Source: Kitasatospora gansuensis (GTDB taxonomy: Bacteria > Actinomycetota > Actinomycetes > Streptomycetales > Streptomycetaceae). Taken from it: a DNA stretch of 64,000 nucleotides. The notes under the pieces were generated by a model that was not told the DNA's origin, made no database searches, and saw nothing but the letters and a program-made list of their open reading frames with translations. The stretch is taken from the NCBI RefSeq assembly GCF_014203705.1, contig NZ_JACHJR010000001.1, positions 7,564,001 to 7,628,000 on the forward strand, written 5' to 3'. Both the position numbers and the translations under genes were made by a program. The number at the start of each line of letters is the position of its first letter. Positions within the stretch are counted from its first letter, which is position 1. Positions 50,469-58,780 of the stretch are shown here, in pieces.

Positions 50469-50933
50469 TCAGTACACGTGATCCGGGGTCGGCGTGGCCG
50501 ATACCTGGGCGAGGGACAGTCCCACCTCCACCCGGGTGCCGGCGACCGTACGCCACAGGGCGCAGCTGTCGGCGTACTCCTCGACCAGTCGCAGGCCCCG
50601 GCCGCCGCAGGCCGGATCGTCGACGAGGTCGCGCAGGGCCGGTCGGGGCCGCCAACGGCCGTTGTCCATGACGTGCACGGTGAGTGTGCCGGTGTCGACG
50701 GTGAGCAGCAGGGTCACGTCCGGGCCCCCGCTGTGCCGGACCGCGTTGGTGACCAGCTCGGTGACGACGAGCGCCAGCGCCTCGACGGTGTCCACGGCGA
50801 CATCCCAGTGCCGCGCCGATGTCCGTGCGAAATGCCGCAGGGCGGGCACCGAGGTGGGGACCGCGGGCATCGTGCAGGCGGACGTTCTCCTGCGGCCGAC
50901 GGCGGCGGTGGGGGCGGTGGTGGTGGCGAGCAT
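50469..50933 (-). CDS. Anti-sigma-factor-like ATP-binding protein (HATPase_c_2)
   Basis: A 154-residue protein with a single GHKL ATPase domain: VEALALVVTELVTNAVRHSG (N box), VHVMDNGRWRP, and GGRGLRLVEEYADSCALWR. Many such short kinase-like proteins (RsbW/SpoIIAB type) occur in Streptomyces as anti-sigma factors or partners of PP2C phosphatases. The kinase-specific residues of true SpoIIAB are not clear, so I leave the specific partner open. Start: ATG 50933 with TTGGAG at normal spacing. Could be co-transcribed with the LuxR regulator downstream. Confidence 0.9.
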   Translation of the reverse strand: MLATTTAPTAAVGRRRTSACTMPAVPTSVPALRHFARTSARHWDVAVDTVEALALVVTELVTNAVRHSGGPDVTLLLTVDTGTLTVHVMDNGRWRPRPALRDLVDDPACGGRGLRLVEEYADSCALWRTVAGTRVEVGLSLAQVSATPTPDHVY

Positions 50934-51049
50934 CTCAGGCTCCAAGGGTGGGGGTGAGCCTTCCTGCCTCCCAGGCTCACCGCCAGGGCCGCCGGGAACA
51001 ATGCGGGGCCCTATAGATGCGGGTACGCACAACCGAGTGCCGCTGGGTG

Positions 51050-51910
51050 CTAGGCCGGACGGCGTCCCCAGGCCGAGATCAGCGGCGCGAGGGTCAGGTC
51101 GAGTCCGCCCGCCTGGACGGCGGCCAGGTGCGCGTCGATCTCGGAGTCGTCGGCGAGGCCGGCCGCAAGCAGCTCGCCGCGCACGTGCCGGATGGTCGCC
51201 GCCTCCAGCCGGTCGCAGGCGAGCCCGCCGACCGGGAACGTGCCCGCCGCGGCGACGTCCACCAAGCCGGCCTCACGTAGTGCCCGCGGCAGTGTCCGGC
51301 CGTAGCGCAGGTCCGCGCCGCGGCGGGTCAGCAGCTCCCGGACCGCAGCACGCAGCCGGTTGGCCCGCTGCTGCGCGGGGCCGCTGTCGTCCAGGCACGC
51401 CAGTGGCTGCAGAGCGGTATCGGCGTCCTCGATCAGCAGCCAGCCACCGGGGCGTAGCGCTGCCGCCATCGTGGCCAACGCCCGGGCCCGGTCGGGTACA
51501 TGGACTAGCACGAGCCGGGCGTGCACCAGATCGAACGTCCCCGGCTCCGGGGGCGGATCAGCGGCGACGTCGTGCCGGCGCACCTCGTACCCGTCGCCTG
51601 TCCTCAGCCACGACGGGTCGATGTCCGTGGCCAGCACGTACCCGGTCGGACCGACGGCCGCCGCGAGCGCCTCCGGGATACCGGGGCCACCCGCCCCCAC
51701 TTCCCAGCAGCGCGAGCCGGCCCCGACCCCCAGTCGATCGAAGTGCCCGCGTGTCACACCGTCGAACAGCTCGGCCAGCCAGACGAATCGCTCACCCGCC
51801 TCGGCGCGCGCGTTGTCCAGCAGGTACCCGCGGCCGGGCGCGGTGGTCCCGTCCATCGGATTCGGTCGGCCACCAATGTCGGCCCGGCGGGGCGAAGAGG
51901 TCATTCCCAC
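51050..51910 (-). CDS. SAM-dependent class I methyltransferase
   Basis: A 286-residue methyltransferase. Motif I reads CWEVGAGGPGIPEALA, motif II region VLATDIDPSWL, the post-II DVAADPPPEPGTFDLVHARL, and LRPGGWLLIEDADTAL the strand before motif III. Acceptor unknown. The GTG at 51910 has GGGGAGG eight bases upstream; ATG 51904 is a near alternative and ATG 51856 (MDGTTAPG) is where homology to other methyltransferases seems to begin. It precedes the anti-sigma-type gene by 116 bp on the same strand. Confidence 0.92.
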   Translation of the reverse strand: MGMTSSPRRADIGGRPNPMDGTTAPGRGYLLDNARAEAGERFVWLAELFDGVTRGHFDRLGVGAGSRCWEVGAGGPGIPEALAAAVGPTGYVLATDIDPSWLRTGDGYEVRRHDVAADPPPEPGTFDLVHARLVLVHVPDRARALATMAAALRPGGWLLIEDADTALQPLACLDDSGPAQQRANRLRAAVRELLTRRGADLRYGRTLPRALREAGLVDVAAAGTFPVGGLACDRLEAATIRHVRGELLAAGLADDSEIDAHLAAVQAGGLDLTLAPLISAWGRRPA

Positions 51911-51994
51911 ATGGTCAGCCTCCCCAGGGCACCAGCGCCACGACGACGGGAGAGGGGTATCTCACACAGCCGGCCGACCCCCTTCGTGCGGAGG

Positions 51995-53512
51995 TCATCC
52001 GAGCTTCCACTGCTGGTTGCTCTGCCCGTTGCAGGCCCACAACTGGACCGGGGCGCCGTTCGCCGTCGACGCTCCGCTGACGTCCAGACAGAGTCCGGAC
52101 TGGACGCCGGTGATGGTGCCGTCGGCGTGCCGGGTCCACTGCTGGTTGGGCTGTCCGTTGCAGGACCAGATGATCGCCTTCGTGCCGTTGGCGGTGCCCT
52201 TGCCGCTGGCGTCCAGGCACAGCTGGCTGCTGCCGGAGTACACCGTCAGCTGGCCCGCGGACGTGGCGGTCCACGTCTGGTTCGCGGCTCCGGAGCAGGA
52301 GTAGATCTGGGTCGTGGTGCCGTTGGTGGTACCGGAGTTGGGAACGTCCAGGCACTTCGCGGCGCCGACGGCGTGCAGCGGGCCGGTGCTGGAGCCGCCG
52401 CCGGGGCCGGCGCTGTAGCCGGCTGCCGCGATGTTGGCCTGGACGGCGTTGTCGGTGGCGTCGGACGGGTAGCCGCTGACGACGGCACCTTCGTAGAACG
52501 TGCCGAGGCTCTGGTTGGTGTTGCCGGCGCAGCAGTCGCCGCCGCTGCCCAGGATGATGGCGCCCTGCTGCTTCATCGGGCTGTAGCCGGGTGGGAGCGC
52601 GCCGTTCCAGAGCGTCGTGAGCCCGCCTGACTGGGCGTCACCGCCCTTGAGCGCGAACTGGGAGGTGCCGTTGTTCTTCAGCATCGCGGTGACGTAGCGG
52701 CTGGCGAAGGCCCGCTGGTTCGGGTTCCACGACGAGCTGCCGCCGGAGTACAGGCCGTACTCGAGGTCGGCCTGCACCCACGGACCGGTCCCCGAACAGC
52801 CGCCGAACCAGCAACTGGTCCCGAAGTAGATGGCGTTCATGGCGCCCGCACCGTCTGCCTTGCGGTCCGTCTCGCTGTTCCCGTAGTCGAAGCAGCAGCC
52901 GCTGTTGACGTGAGTGCCGCTGGTCACCATGTACGCGCCCTGGGGGGCACTGCCGCGCGGCATCCCGGAGGAGGACCCGTCGTGCCAGTAGCTGTTCCCG
53001 GGGTTGATGTAGAGCGAGTACGCCTTGGCGCCGCCGAGCGTGAGGGCCTCGCTGGTCGCGCTGGCCGGGGTGTCGCTTCCTCCGGCGCCCCCGGGGCCCT
53101 GGTAGGCGAGGTCGTTGCCGTGCCCGGACTGGTCGAAGATCACTGTGACCACACACGAGGTTCCCGCGCAGAAGGCGTCCTGGGTGGCCGCGTTGGCGAC
53201 GCCCCCGGCACTGACGACGCCGACGTTCTGCGTCCTGCCGTCCGAGCTCCGCCGGACTTGGTAGAGCGCTCCGCCGTACGCCGAGTAGAGCGCACGGGTC
53301 GTGGAGTGCGCGGCCACGCAGGAGGTCCCGCCTGCCGCGTAGATGTCACACGGGCCGGCGGTGGCGGCCCGCGCACTGCCGGCGAAGGATCCCGCACCGG
53401 CGAGACCGCCGACGACCAACAGGATCGTGGCGGCCACGCGGGTCAGCGTGCCGAGCCGGTGGTGAAGCGAAGCCGCGATCCTCGATCGTCCTGAGCCTTG
53501 ACTGTCGCGCAT
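51995..53512 (-). CDS. Secreted GH54 alpha-L-arabinofuranosidase with ricin-type CBM
   Basis: A 505-residue exported enzyme. Signal peptide about 1-50 (long basic n-region, LVVGGLAGAGSFAGSARA). The catalytic domain (about 52-375) matches the GH54 arabinofuranosidase catalytic fold: GPCDIYAAGGTSCVAAHSTT, VVTVIFDQSGHGNDLAYQGP, CCFDYGNSETDR, WVQADLEYGLYSGG and GAIILGSGGDCCAGN, with the adjacent-Cys pairs typical of the family. A Gly/Ser linker leads to a ricin-type lectin module (CBM13, about 380-505) with QxW repeats (NQTWTA, NQQWTR, NQQWKL). It should release arabinose from arabinoxylan or arabinan outside the cell. Lies downstream of the GH27 gene, separated by a long hairpin. Confidence 0.93.
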   Translation of the reverse strand: MRDSQGSGRSRIAASLHHRLGTLTRVAATILLVVGGLAGAGSFAGSARAATAGPCDIYAAGGTSCVAAHSTTRALYSAYGGALYQVRRSSDGRTQNVGVVSAGGVANAATQDAFCAGTSCVVTVIFDQSGHGNDLAYQGPGGAGGSDTPASATSEALTLGGAKAYSLYINPGNSYWHDGSSSGMPRGSAPQGAYMVTSGTHVNSGCCFDYGNSETDRKADGAGAMNAIYFGTSCWFGGCSGTGPWVQADLEYGLYSGGSSSWNPNQRAFASRYVTAMLKNNGTSQFALKGGDAQSGGLTTLWNGALPPGYSPMKQQGAIILGSGGDCCAGNTNQSLGTFYEGAVVSGYPSDATDNAVQANIAAAGYSAGPGGGSSTGPLHAVGAAKCLDVPNSGTTNGTTTQIYSCSGAANQTWTATSAGQLTVYSGSSQLCLDASGKGTANGTKAIIWSCNGQPNQQWTRHADGTITGVQSGLCLDVSGASTANGAPVQLWACNGQSNQQWKLG

Positions 53513-53556
53513 CCGAGCTCCCTGCGTCTCATCGGGTGAACCGGGTGTGATGGGCA

Positions 53557-53615
53557 GCGCAACTGCCGTACTGCTTCAAAGGGTTGGGGAAGCGAGGACG
53601 GTACGGCAGTTGCGC
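53557..53615 (-). terminator. Long inverted repeat between GH27 and GH54 genes
   Basis: GCGCAACTGCCGTAC (53557-53571) and GTACGGCAGTTGCGC (53601-53615) form a perfect 15-bp stem; inner GCTTC (53573-53577) and GAAGC (53589-53593) add a further 5 bp. It begins 11 bp after the GH27 stop on the minus strand, so termination or 3'-end protection of that mRNA is likely. Confidence 0.8.
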
Positions 53616-53626
53616 CCGGCGACCGC

Positions 53627-55339
53627 TCAGACGGCCCATTTCTGGTTGGTCTGGCCGTTGCAGGTCCACAGGTCGATCAGGGCGCCGTTGGCGGTGGATT
53701 TGGCGGTGACGTCGAGGCAGAGTCCGGACTGGACGCCGGTGATGGTGCCGTCGGCGTTCACCTTCCACTGCTGGTTGGCCTGGCCGTTGCAGGTCCAGAT
53801 CTCGACCTTGGTGCCGGGCGCGGTCTGGCTGTTGTACGCGTCCAGGCACATCAGGGTGCCGCCCGAGGTGACGGTCAGCTGGCCGGAGGAGGTGCGGGTC
53901 CAGGACTGGTTCGGCTGGTTGTTGCAGTCCCAGATCTGCACCTGGGTGCCCGGGGTGGTGGTCGAGTTCGGCACGTCCAGGCACTTGTTCGCACCGACCG
54001 CGCGCACCGGGCCGGTCGGGTTCGTTCCGCCGCTGGTGCCGCCCGCGACGCGGAACATGGTGGTGCCGTGCGCCGGGACCGAGGCGCTGATGGTGCCGGT
54101 GGTGGTCGAAGTCGCGCCGGACCACAGGTCGGTGAGGTTGTAGCCGGAGGCGCCGGTCTTCCCGATCGCGGCGGCGGTGGTGCTGATGGTCGCGGTCGAT
54201 CCGGTCTCGTTGAACAGGGCCACCGAGACGTCACCGTTCGCCAGCGGCTTGGCCAGTACGTCGAGACCGCCGACGGAGGACACCAGGGTGCCCTGCTTGC
54301 CGAGCGGGTCCTGGTCCACCGCGATCACCCGGGCATTGGTGAGCGTGGCCAGGGTGGCCGGGCCGGCCGAGGCGATGTTGGTGCCGGCGATCAGCGGAGC
54401 CGCCATCTCCGCCCACAGGCTGAACTCCGAGCGGGCCTCGGTGTCGGTGAGCGGGCCGTTGCCGACCTCGAGCATGTCCGGGTCGTTCCAGTGACCGGGC
54501 CCGGCGTAGGCGGCCAGGTTCACGTTGCTGTGGAAGATCGACAGCATGCTGCCATAGCTGGCATTGATGTCGCCGGTGGTGCGCCAGCTGTTGCCGACGC
54601 CGGCGCCCCAGCTCCACACGTTGTCCTCGCCCCAGTTGCACAGGCTGAACAGGATGGGCCGGCCGGTCGCGGCCAGGGCGTCGCGCATCGTGGTGTACCG
54701 GGTCTGTGCGGGCGCCTTGCTGCCGTTGGGGCAGGAGTTCAGCCAACAGCCCGGCCCCGCATAGCAGTTGTCGTACTTCAGGTAGTCCACGCCCCAGGCG
54801 GCGAAGGTCTGCGCGTCCGTGGTCTCGTGGCCCAGGCTGCCCGGGAAGCCGGCGCAGGTCTGCAGTCCGGCGTCCTCGTAGATGCCCAGCTTCAACCCCA
54901 GCGAGTGGACGTAGTCGGCGGTGCCCTTGATCCCGCTCGGGAACTTGTTCGGATCAGGTACCAGGCGCCCGTCGGAGCCTCGGGTGTGGGTCATCCAGCA
55001 GTCGTCGATGTTGACGTACTCGTACCCGGCGCTCTGCATGCCGTTGTTGTGCATGGCCAGCGCCGTGCTCTTGATCAGCGATTCGGAGACGTTGCAGCCG
55101 TAGGCGTTCCAGTCGTTGAAACCCATCGGCGGCGTGAGCGCCAAACCGTTGCCCAGGGCTGCAGCCGGCTGGGCCGCAGCCGACGGGGTCGCGCCCAGGG
55201 CCGCGGCCGGCTGGGCCGCGCTCAGGGAAAGCAGTGGAAGCGCTATGGACAGGAGTAACGCCGAGAGTGCGCAGGCAAGCGTTCTCCGCAGACGTGTGCG
55301 CGCCAATGGTCGGGTGACGCGCAGGTTCGCGTGGAGCAT
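53627..55339 (-). CDS. Secreted GH27 alpha-galactosidase-type enzyme with ricin-type CBM
   Basis: A 570-residue exported glycosidase. Signal peptide about 1-48, then an Ala/Pro repeat, the GH27 barrel (from about 64; LTPPMGFNDWNAYGCNVSES, YVNIDDCWM), nucleophile Asp190 in YLKYDNCY, probable acid/base Asp257 in SWRTTGDINAS, HWNDPDMLEVGN, a beta-sandwich domain, and C-terminal CBM13 repeats (NQSWTR, NQQWKV, NQKWAV) from about 440. Removes terminal alpha-galactose; some Streptomyces GH27-CBM13 enzymes instead act on beta-L-arabinopyranose, which would fit its arabinofuranosidase neighbour. ATG 55339 has AGGAGG. A palindromic LacI-type operator lies 205 bp upstream. Confidence 0.95.
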   Translation of the reverse strand: MLHANLRVTRPLARTRLRRTLACALSALLLSIALPLLSLSAAQPAAALGATPSAAAQPAAALGNGLALTPPMGFNDWNAYGCNVSESLIKSTALAMHNNGMQSAGYEYVNIDDCWMTHTRGSDGRLVPDPNKFPSGIKGTADYVHSLGLKLGIYEDAGLQTCAGFPGSLGHETTDAQTFAAWGVDYLKYDNCYAGPGCWLNSCPNGSKAPAQTRYTTMRDALAATGRPILFSLCNWGEDNVWSWGAGVGNSWRTTGDINASYGSMLSIFHSNVNLAAYAGPGHWNDPDMLEVGNGPLTDTEARSEFSLWAEMAAPLIAGTNIASAGPATLATLTNARVIAVDQDPLGKQGTLVSSVGGLDVLAKPLANGDVSVALFNETGSTATISTTAAAIGKTGASGYNLTDLWSGATSTTTGTISASVPAHGTTMFRVAGGTSGGTNPTGPVRAVGANKCLDVPNSTTTPGTQVQIWDCNNQPNQSWTRTSSGQLTVTSGGTLMCLDAYNSQTAPGTKVEIWTCNGQANQQWKVNADGTITGVQSGLCLDVTAKSTANGALIDLWTCNGQTNQKWAV

Positions 55340-55543
55340 GTGGTCGCCTCCTGATGGGAGTGGTGGGGGAGGTGTCTGTTCTTCTCGCGGTCCGGCATCC
55401 ATCCGAACTCTTTGTGGGCATGACAATCGCGTTTCGGTGGATGACCCCAGCGAGGTTGCCGCATGAAGAAATGAAGAAGTGCGCGCCGAGATCTCCGGTT
55501 CGGCCTCGTGGGCGCCGAAAGAAAAGGAAGAATTCGGACTGAA

Positions 55544-55557
55544 TGTTAGCGCTAACA
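55544..55557 (-). promoter_or_regulatory. LacI-family operator upstream of the GH27 gene
   Basis: TGTTAGCGCTAACA is a perfect 14-bp palindrome with the central CG step typical of LacI/GalR sites in Streptomyces. It lies 205 bp before the GH27 ATG and within an AT-rich stretch likely to contain the promoter. The cognate regulator may be the GntR-LacI hybrid at 57.1 kb or one elsewhere. Confidence 0.75.
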
Positions 55558-55739
55558 AGTAATCGCAAAAAAAGATCACTCGGTGAATATCACCGGCGAT
55601 GGCCAAGGGGAGCTTCCAATACCCTGCGCGCGGTGTCAACCCTTCTTGCAACAATGCGCGCCTCTGGTTGCCGGCCCCGGCGTTCGAGCGCCACGATCAC
55701 CCTCGGTCGGGCGGGCGCGATGCGACGCCGGGTCCGCCG
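55558..55739. other. Part of the 400-bp intergenic region 55,340-55,739
   Basis: The 400-bp region between the GH27 start and the histidine-phosphatase stop contains the LacI-type palindrome and an AT-rich stretch (from about 55,510 to 55,610, unusual for this genome) likely to be promoter DNA. No gene is seen. Confidence 0.55.
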
Positions 55740-56327
55740 CTACGCGACGTTCCAGGCGGAGAGGACCGGCTGCCCGTGCTCGACCGCCAGGAAACTGAGG
55801 CTGCCGGGATGCGGATGCCCGAGCAGGCGGGCGGCGGACGCGTCGAGCCCGAGCCAGCGCACGGCGAGCACACGCGCCAGATGGCCGTGGGCGACCACGG
55901 CGACATCGCCCTCGTCCAGCAGCGGCCGGATCCGGGCCAGCGCCGCGTCCGTCCGGGCGGCCACCTGCTGGAGCCGCTCGCCCGGGTGGACGGTGCCGCC
56001 GGGGACGACACCGTCCCGCCACAGGTCCCAACCCGGCCGGGTCTCCTGGATCTGTTCGGCGGTCAGCCCCTCGTAGCCGCCGTAGTCCCACTCCAGCAGG
56101 TCCGGGTCGGGCTTGACGCCGACCAGGCCCGCGAGTTCGGCCGTCCGCATCGCACGGCTCAGCGGGCTGCTGAACACCGCGGCCGGACGACGTCGGGCCA
56201 GCCTCGGAGCGAGTGCCCTGGCCGCGGCCTCACCCGCCTCGGTCAGCGCGACGTCGGTACGGCCGGCGTGCCGGCCCGACAGGCTCCACTTGGTCTGGCC
56301 ATGACGGACAACTATCAGCTCTCCCAT
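55740..56327 (-). CDS. Histidine phosphatase family protein
   Basis: A 195-residue phosphatase/mutase-fold enzyme with the phospho-acceptor motif VVRHGQTKWS (Arg8, His9, Gly10), the SSPLSRAMRTAELA helix, acid residue region LEWDYGGYEG, and second catalytic His in VVAHGHLARVLAV. The WDYGGYEGLT signature is shared with the phosphoglycerate-mutase-like phosphatases of Streptomyces; the substrate may be a sugar phosphate or nucleotide. ATG 56327, preceded by GGGAGAG-like purines. No operon partner. Confidence 0.95.
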   Translation of the reverse strand: MGELIVVRHGQTKWSLSGRHAGRTDVALTEAGEAAARALAPRLARRRPAAVFSSPLSRAMRTAELAGLVGVKPDPDLLEWDYGGYEGLTAEQIQETRPGWDLWRDGVVPGGTVHPGERLQQVAARTDAALARIRPLLDEGDVAVVAHGHLARVLAVRWLGLDASAARLLGHPHPGSLSFLAVEHGQPVLSAWNVA

Positions 56328-56370
56328 GGCCGTACACGATATCTGATGACCTGTCGGCCCACCTTGGACG

Positions 56371-56979
56371 TCAATTCAGAGGGTGAAAGCCCGGAGCACC
56401 CAGCTCCTCGAACCAGCCCGGTGGTTCGGGCGCGGTGAAGGCGTCGGCCATGGCCTCCAGCCAGGCGGCGAACGTGGGGAAGTCCGGGGCTGAGCGGGTC
56501 TCGTCCTCCCACTCGCCGCTCTCGACGTAGCGTGCGCGCCCTTCGTCGTCGTCCTGGTGGTGGTAGTAGACCGGGTATTCGCCGTTCGGGTCCGGCTGGG
56601 TGACGTCGAAGCACCAGACCCCCTCGCCGTCCTCGTCGGCGAGGGCGAACCCGACCAGGTGGTTGGTGGACAGCCACCGGCCGTCGCCGCGGTCCACCCG
56701 CTCCGGCAGGTGTACGAGATCGGAGTTCAGTTCGGCGATGGCATCGGCACCGACGACGACGGTTGCGACATCCCAGCGCTTGCAGGCGAAGGTGTCGTGC
56801 TCGGCGAGGAACGCCCGGTAGCTGGGCGGAGCCGTCCACTTGACGGTGCCGAAGTGGGGTTCCAGCTCCGTCTCGCGGGCGCGGACGGCTTCGGTGGAAG
56901 CGGGGCCCGAGGCCGAGATCACGACCGTTCCGGCTTCGGCGGCGCGGCGCAGGGCGGCCAGGCTCTCGTGTATCGACAT
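56371..56979 (-). CDS. SMI1/KNR4 (SUKH) family protein
   Basis: A 202-residue protein of the SUKH superfamily: ETELEPHFGTVKWTAPPSYR then AFLAEHDTF, VHLPERVDRGDGRWLSTNHL, VWCFDVTQPDPNGEYPVYYH and DFPTFAAWLEAMADAF. SUKH proteins are mostly immunity proteins, but solitary ones also occur. No toxin gene is adjacent, so this is an orphan immunity gene or has another role. Start: ATG 56979 with AGGGGAC. It is divergent from the GntR-LacI regulator. Confidence 0.88.
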   Translation of the reverse strand: MSIHESLAALRRAAEAGTVVISASGPASTEAVRARETELEPHFGTVKWTAPPSYRAFLAEHDTFACKRWDVATVVVGADAIAELNSDLVHLPERVDRGDGRWLSTNHLVGFALADEDGEGVWCFDVTQPDPNGEYPVYYHHQDDDEGRARYVESGEWEDETRSAPDFPTFAAWLEAMADAFTAPEPPGWFEELGAPGFHPLN

Positions 56980-57131
56980 CGCGTCCCCTGATCTGCTTGA
57001 CCCTGCGGTGGCATGGGCGTGGCTCGACGGCTGTGCGTGCCCGATTATGGCCGACGGCGGCGATCGGTAGGATCCGCGGACCACATGACTCTTGGCTTCA
57101 TCAAGGTCCCGCCAGGCAAGGAGCAGCACGC

Positions 57132-58220
57132 ATGACCGGATCGGAGCTGAAGTTCAGACGGCTCGCGGACCGGCTGCGGCAGGAGATCACCGACGGCATC
57201 TGGCCGCCGGGCAGTCGACTGCCGACCGAACCCGAACTCGCCCGGGACAACGTCGTCTCGGTGAGCACCGTCCGGCGCGCCGTCACCGACCTGGTCGCCG
57301 AGGAGCTGGTCGAACGCCGCCAGGGCTCGGGCACGTTCGTCCTGCCCGGCCGGGCCGCCCGGCGGAGCGCGCCGCTGATCGGGGTCATCGTCCCCGACAC
57401 CGCCTTCTACTACCCGCGCGTCCTCGGCGGCATCGCGGAGGTGCTCGCGGCAGCGGGCAGCCGCCACCTGATCGCCTGCTCCGGCTACGACCCGGCCCGC
57501 GAGCTCACCGAGCTCCGGGAGATGCTCGACGCGGGCGCCGACGGGCTGCTCGTGGTCCCCACGCTGACCGGGCCGCCCGGCGGCCCGGCCGACTACCTGC
57601 ACCGACTGGCCGAACTGCCCGTCCCGGTCGTGCTGGTGGAGCGCCGGGGGACCACCCTCGGCGACCCCACCGAGAGCGTCTGCACCCACCACGAGGCCGG
57701 CGGGTACGACGCCGTCCACCATCTCGCCCGGCTCGGCCACCGGACCGTCGGCCTGGTGCTGAGGGTCCCCAGCCCGACCGCGGAGCCCGTCCGGCGCGGC
57801 TTCCACCTGGCCGTCGCCGAACTGGACGGCCACTCCGCCGAGTTCCTGGCCGCCCGGGAGGAGTGGAGCCCGGCCACCGCCGACCGCTGCCTGGCCGGGC
57901 TGCGCGCCGAAGGCGTCACCGCGGCGGTCTGCTTCGGGGACCGGCAGGCCGTCCTGCTGCAGTCCGCGGCCCGCCGGGCGGGCCTGTCCGTGCCCGGGGA
58001 CCTGGCGCTCATCGCGTACGACGACGAGATCGCCGACCTGGCCGACATCCCGCTCAGCGCGGTGGCACCGCCCAAACGCCTGCTGGGCCGGACGGCGGCG
58101 ACCTTCCTGCTGAACCGGATCGAGCAGCCCGACCTGGCGCTCCGTCAGGTCCTCCTGCGCCCGGCCATCGCGGTCCGGGACTCCTGCGGGTCCGCCCGCA
58201 CGGCGGCCCTCAACGGGTGA
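57132..58220 (+). CDS. GntR-type HTH fused to LacI/GalR sugar-binding domain (AraR-like regulator)
   Basis: A 362-residue sugar-responsive repressor. Residues 8-75 form a GntR winged helix (KFRRLADRLRQEITDGIWPP, STVRRAVTDLVAEELVERRQ, GSGTF); residues 82-350 are a periplasmic-binding-protein-like effector domain (LIGVIVPDTAFYYPRVLGGI, ADGLLVVPTL, LGHRTVGLVL, ALIAYDDEIADLADIPLSAV). This combination is that of Bacillus AraR, which binds L-arabinose. Proximity to GH54 and GH27 genes suggests control of hemicellulose use, although those genes lie 2-5 kb away on the other strand. Start: ATG 57132 with AAGGAG. Confidence 0.92.
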   Translation: MTGSELKFRRLADRLRQEITDGIWPPGSRLPTEPELARDNVVSVSTVRRAVTDLVAEELVERRQGSGTFVLPGRAARRSAPLIGVIVPDTAFYYPRVLGGIAEVLAAAGSRHLIACSGYDPARELTELREMLDAGADGLLVVPTLTGPPGGPADYLHRLAELPVPVVLVERRGTTLGDPTESVCTHHEAGGYDAVHHLARLGHRTVGLVLRVPSPTAEPVRRGFHLAVAELDGHSAEFLAAREEWSPATADRCLAGLRAEGVTAAVCFGDRQAVLLQSAARRAGLSVPGDLALIAYDDEIADLADIPLSAVAPPKRLLGRTAATFLLNRIEQPDLALRQVLLRPAIAVRDSCGSARTAALNG

Positions 58221-58294
58221 GCACCGCGGCCGCTGCCCCGCTCAGGGGGCCGGCTCGTCCGGTGCCGGCCTGGCCGCGACGTTCTTATGCCGAA

Positions 58295-58349
58295 GCCCCG
58301 CCACCGGGCCGGACCGCTGTGGGGCGGGGTCCGGGTCCGGTGGCGGGGC
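58295..58349. terminator. Terminator after the GntR-LacI regulator / secreted protein
   Basis: Perfect 13-bp inverted repeat GCCCCGCCACCGG (58295-58307) / CCGGTGGCGGGGC (58337-58349), extended inside by GGACC/GGTCC, between two convergent genes. Confidence 0.85.
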
Positions 58350-58363
58350 CCACCGTCGGCGGG

Positions 58364-58780
58364 TCAGCCGCAGTGGCTCCAGGGGCTCTCGTACGAGCTC
58401 TGGTCGTTGTCGCTGAACCAGCCGTTCCACTTGACGCACTTGCCTGCGGCGTAGGCGTAGACCGGGCCGGCGTAGGACCCGTAGTAGCCGGTGTCGGACT
58501 TCTGGGGGCTGCCCTCGACGGTGAGGCCGGCCGACATGTGCACCGGGGTGCCCGCGTTCCCGCGGATGGTGACCACGCAGTTGTAGCCGTTGGAGCTGTT
58601 GTAGGTCAGGTAGACCCACACGTCGCGGTTGATGAGCTGTTCGGAGTCGACGACCTTGTAGCCGGGGCCGCAGACCGCCGTCGGCGAGGCGGCGAGAGCC
58701 GAAGCCTCAGGTGCGGTCATCACGGTGGCGGCTCCGGCCATCGCGAGGGCACCGAGGACGGAGACGAACTTCTTGCGCAC
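58364..58780 (-). CDS. Small secreted protein of unknown function
   Basis: A 138-residue exported protein. The signal peptide is short and clear (RKKFVSVLGALAMAGAATVM, cleavage near ASALA, about residue 30). The mature part has cysteines at AVCGPGY, GYNCVVTI, GKCVKW and terminal SHCG, and a YYGSYAGPVYAYAAGKC segment. Order and endings match the secreted protein at 19.1-19.6 kb, suggesting one small family of disulfide-bonded secreted proteins. Start: GTG 58780 with AGAGAGG eight bases upstream. No enzyme motif recognised. Confidence 0.85.
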   Translation of the reverse strand: MRKKFVSVLGALAMAGAATVMTAPEASALAASPTAVCGPGYKVVDSEQLINRDVWVYLTYNSSNGYNCVVTIRGNAGTPVHMSAGLTVEGSPQKSDTGYYGSYAGPVYAYAAGKCVKWNGWFSDNDQSSYESPWSHCG

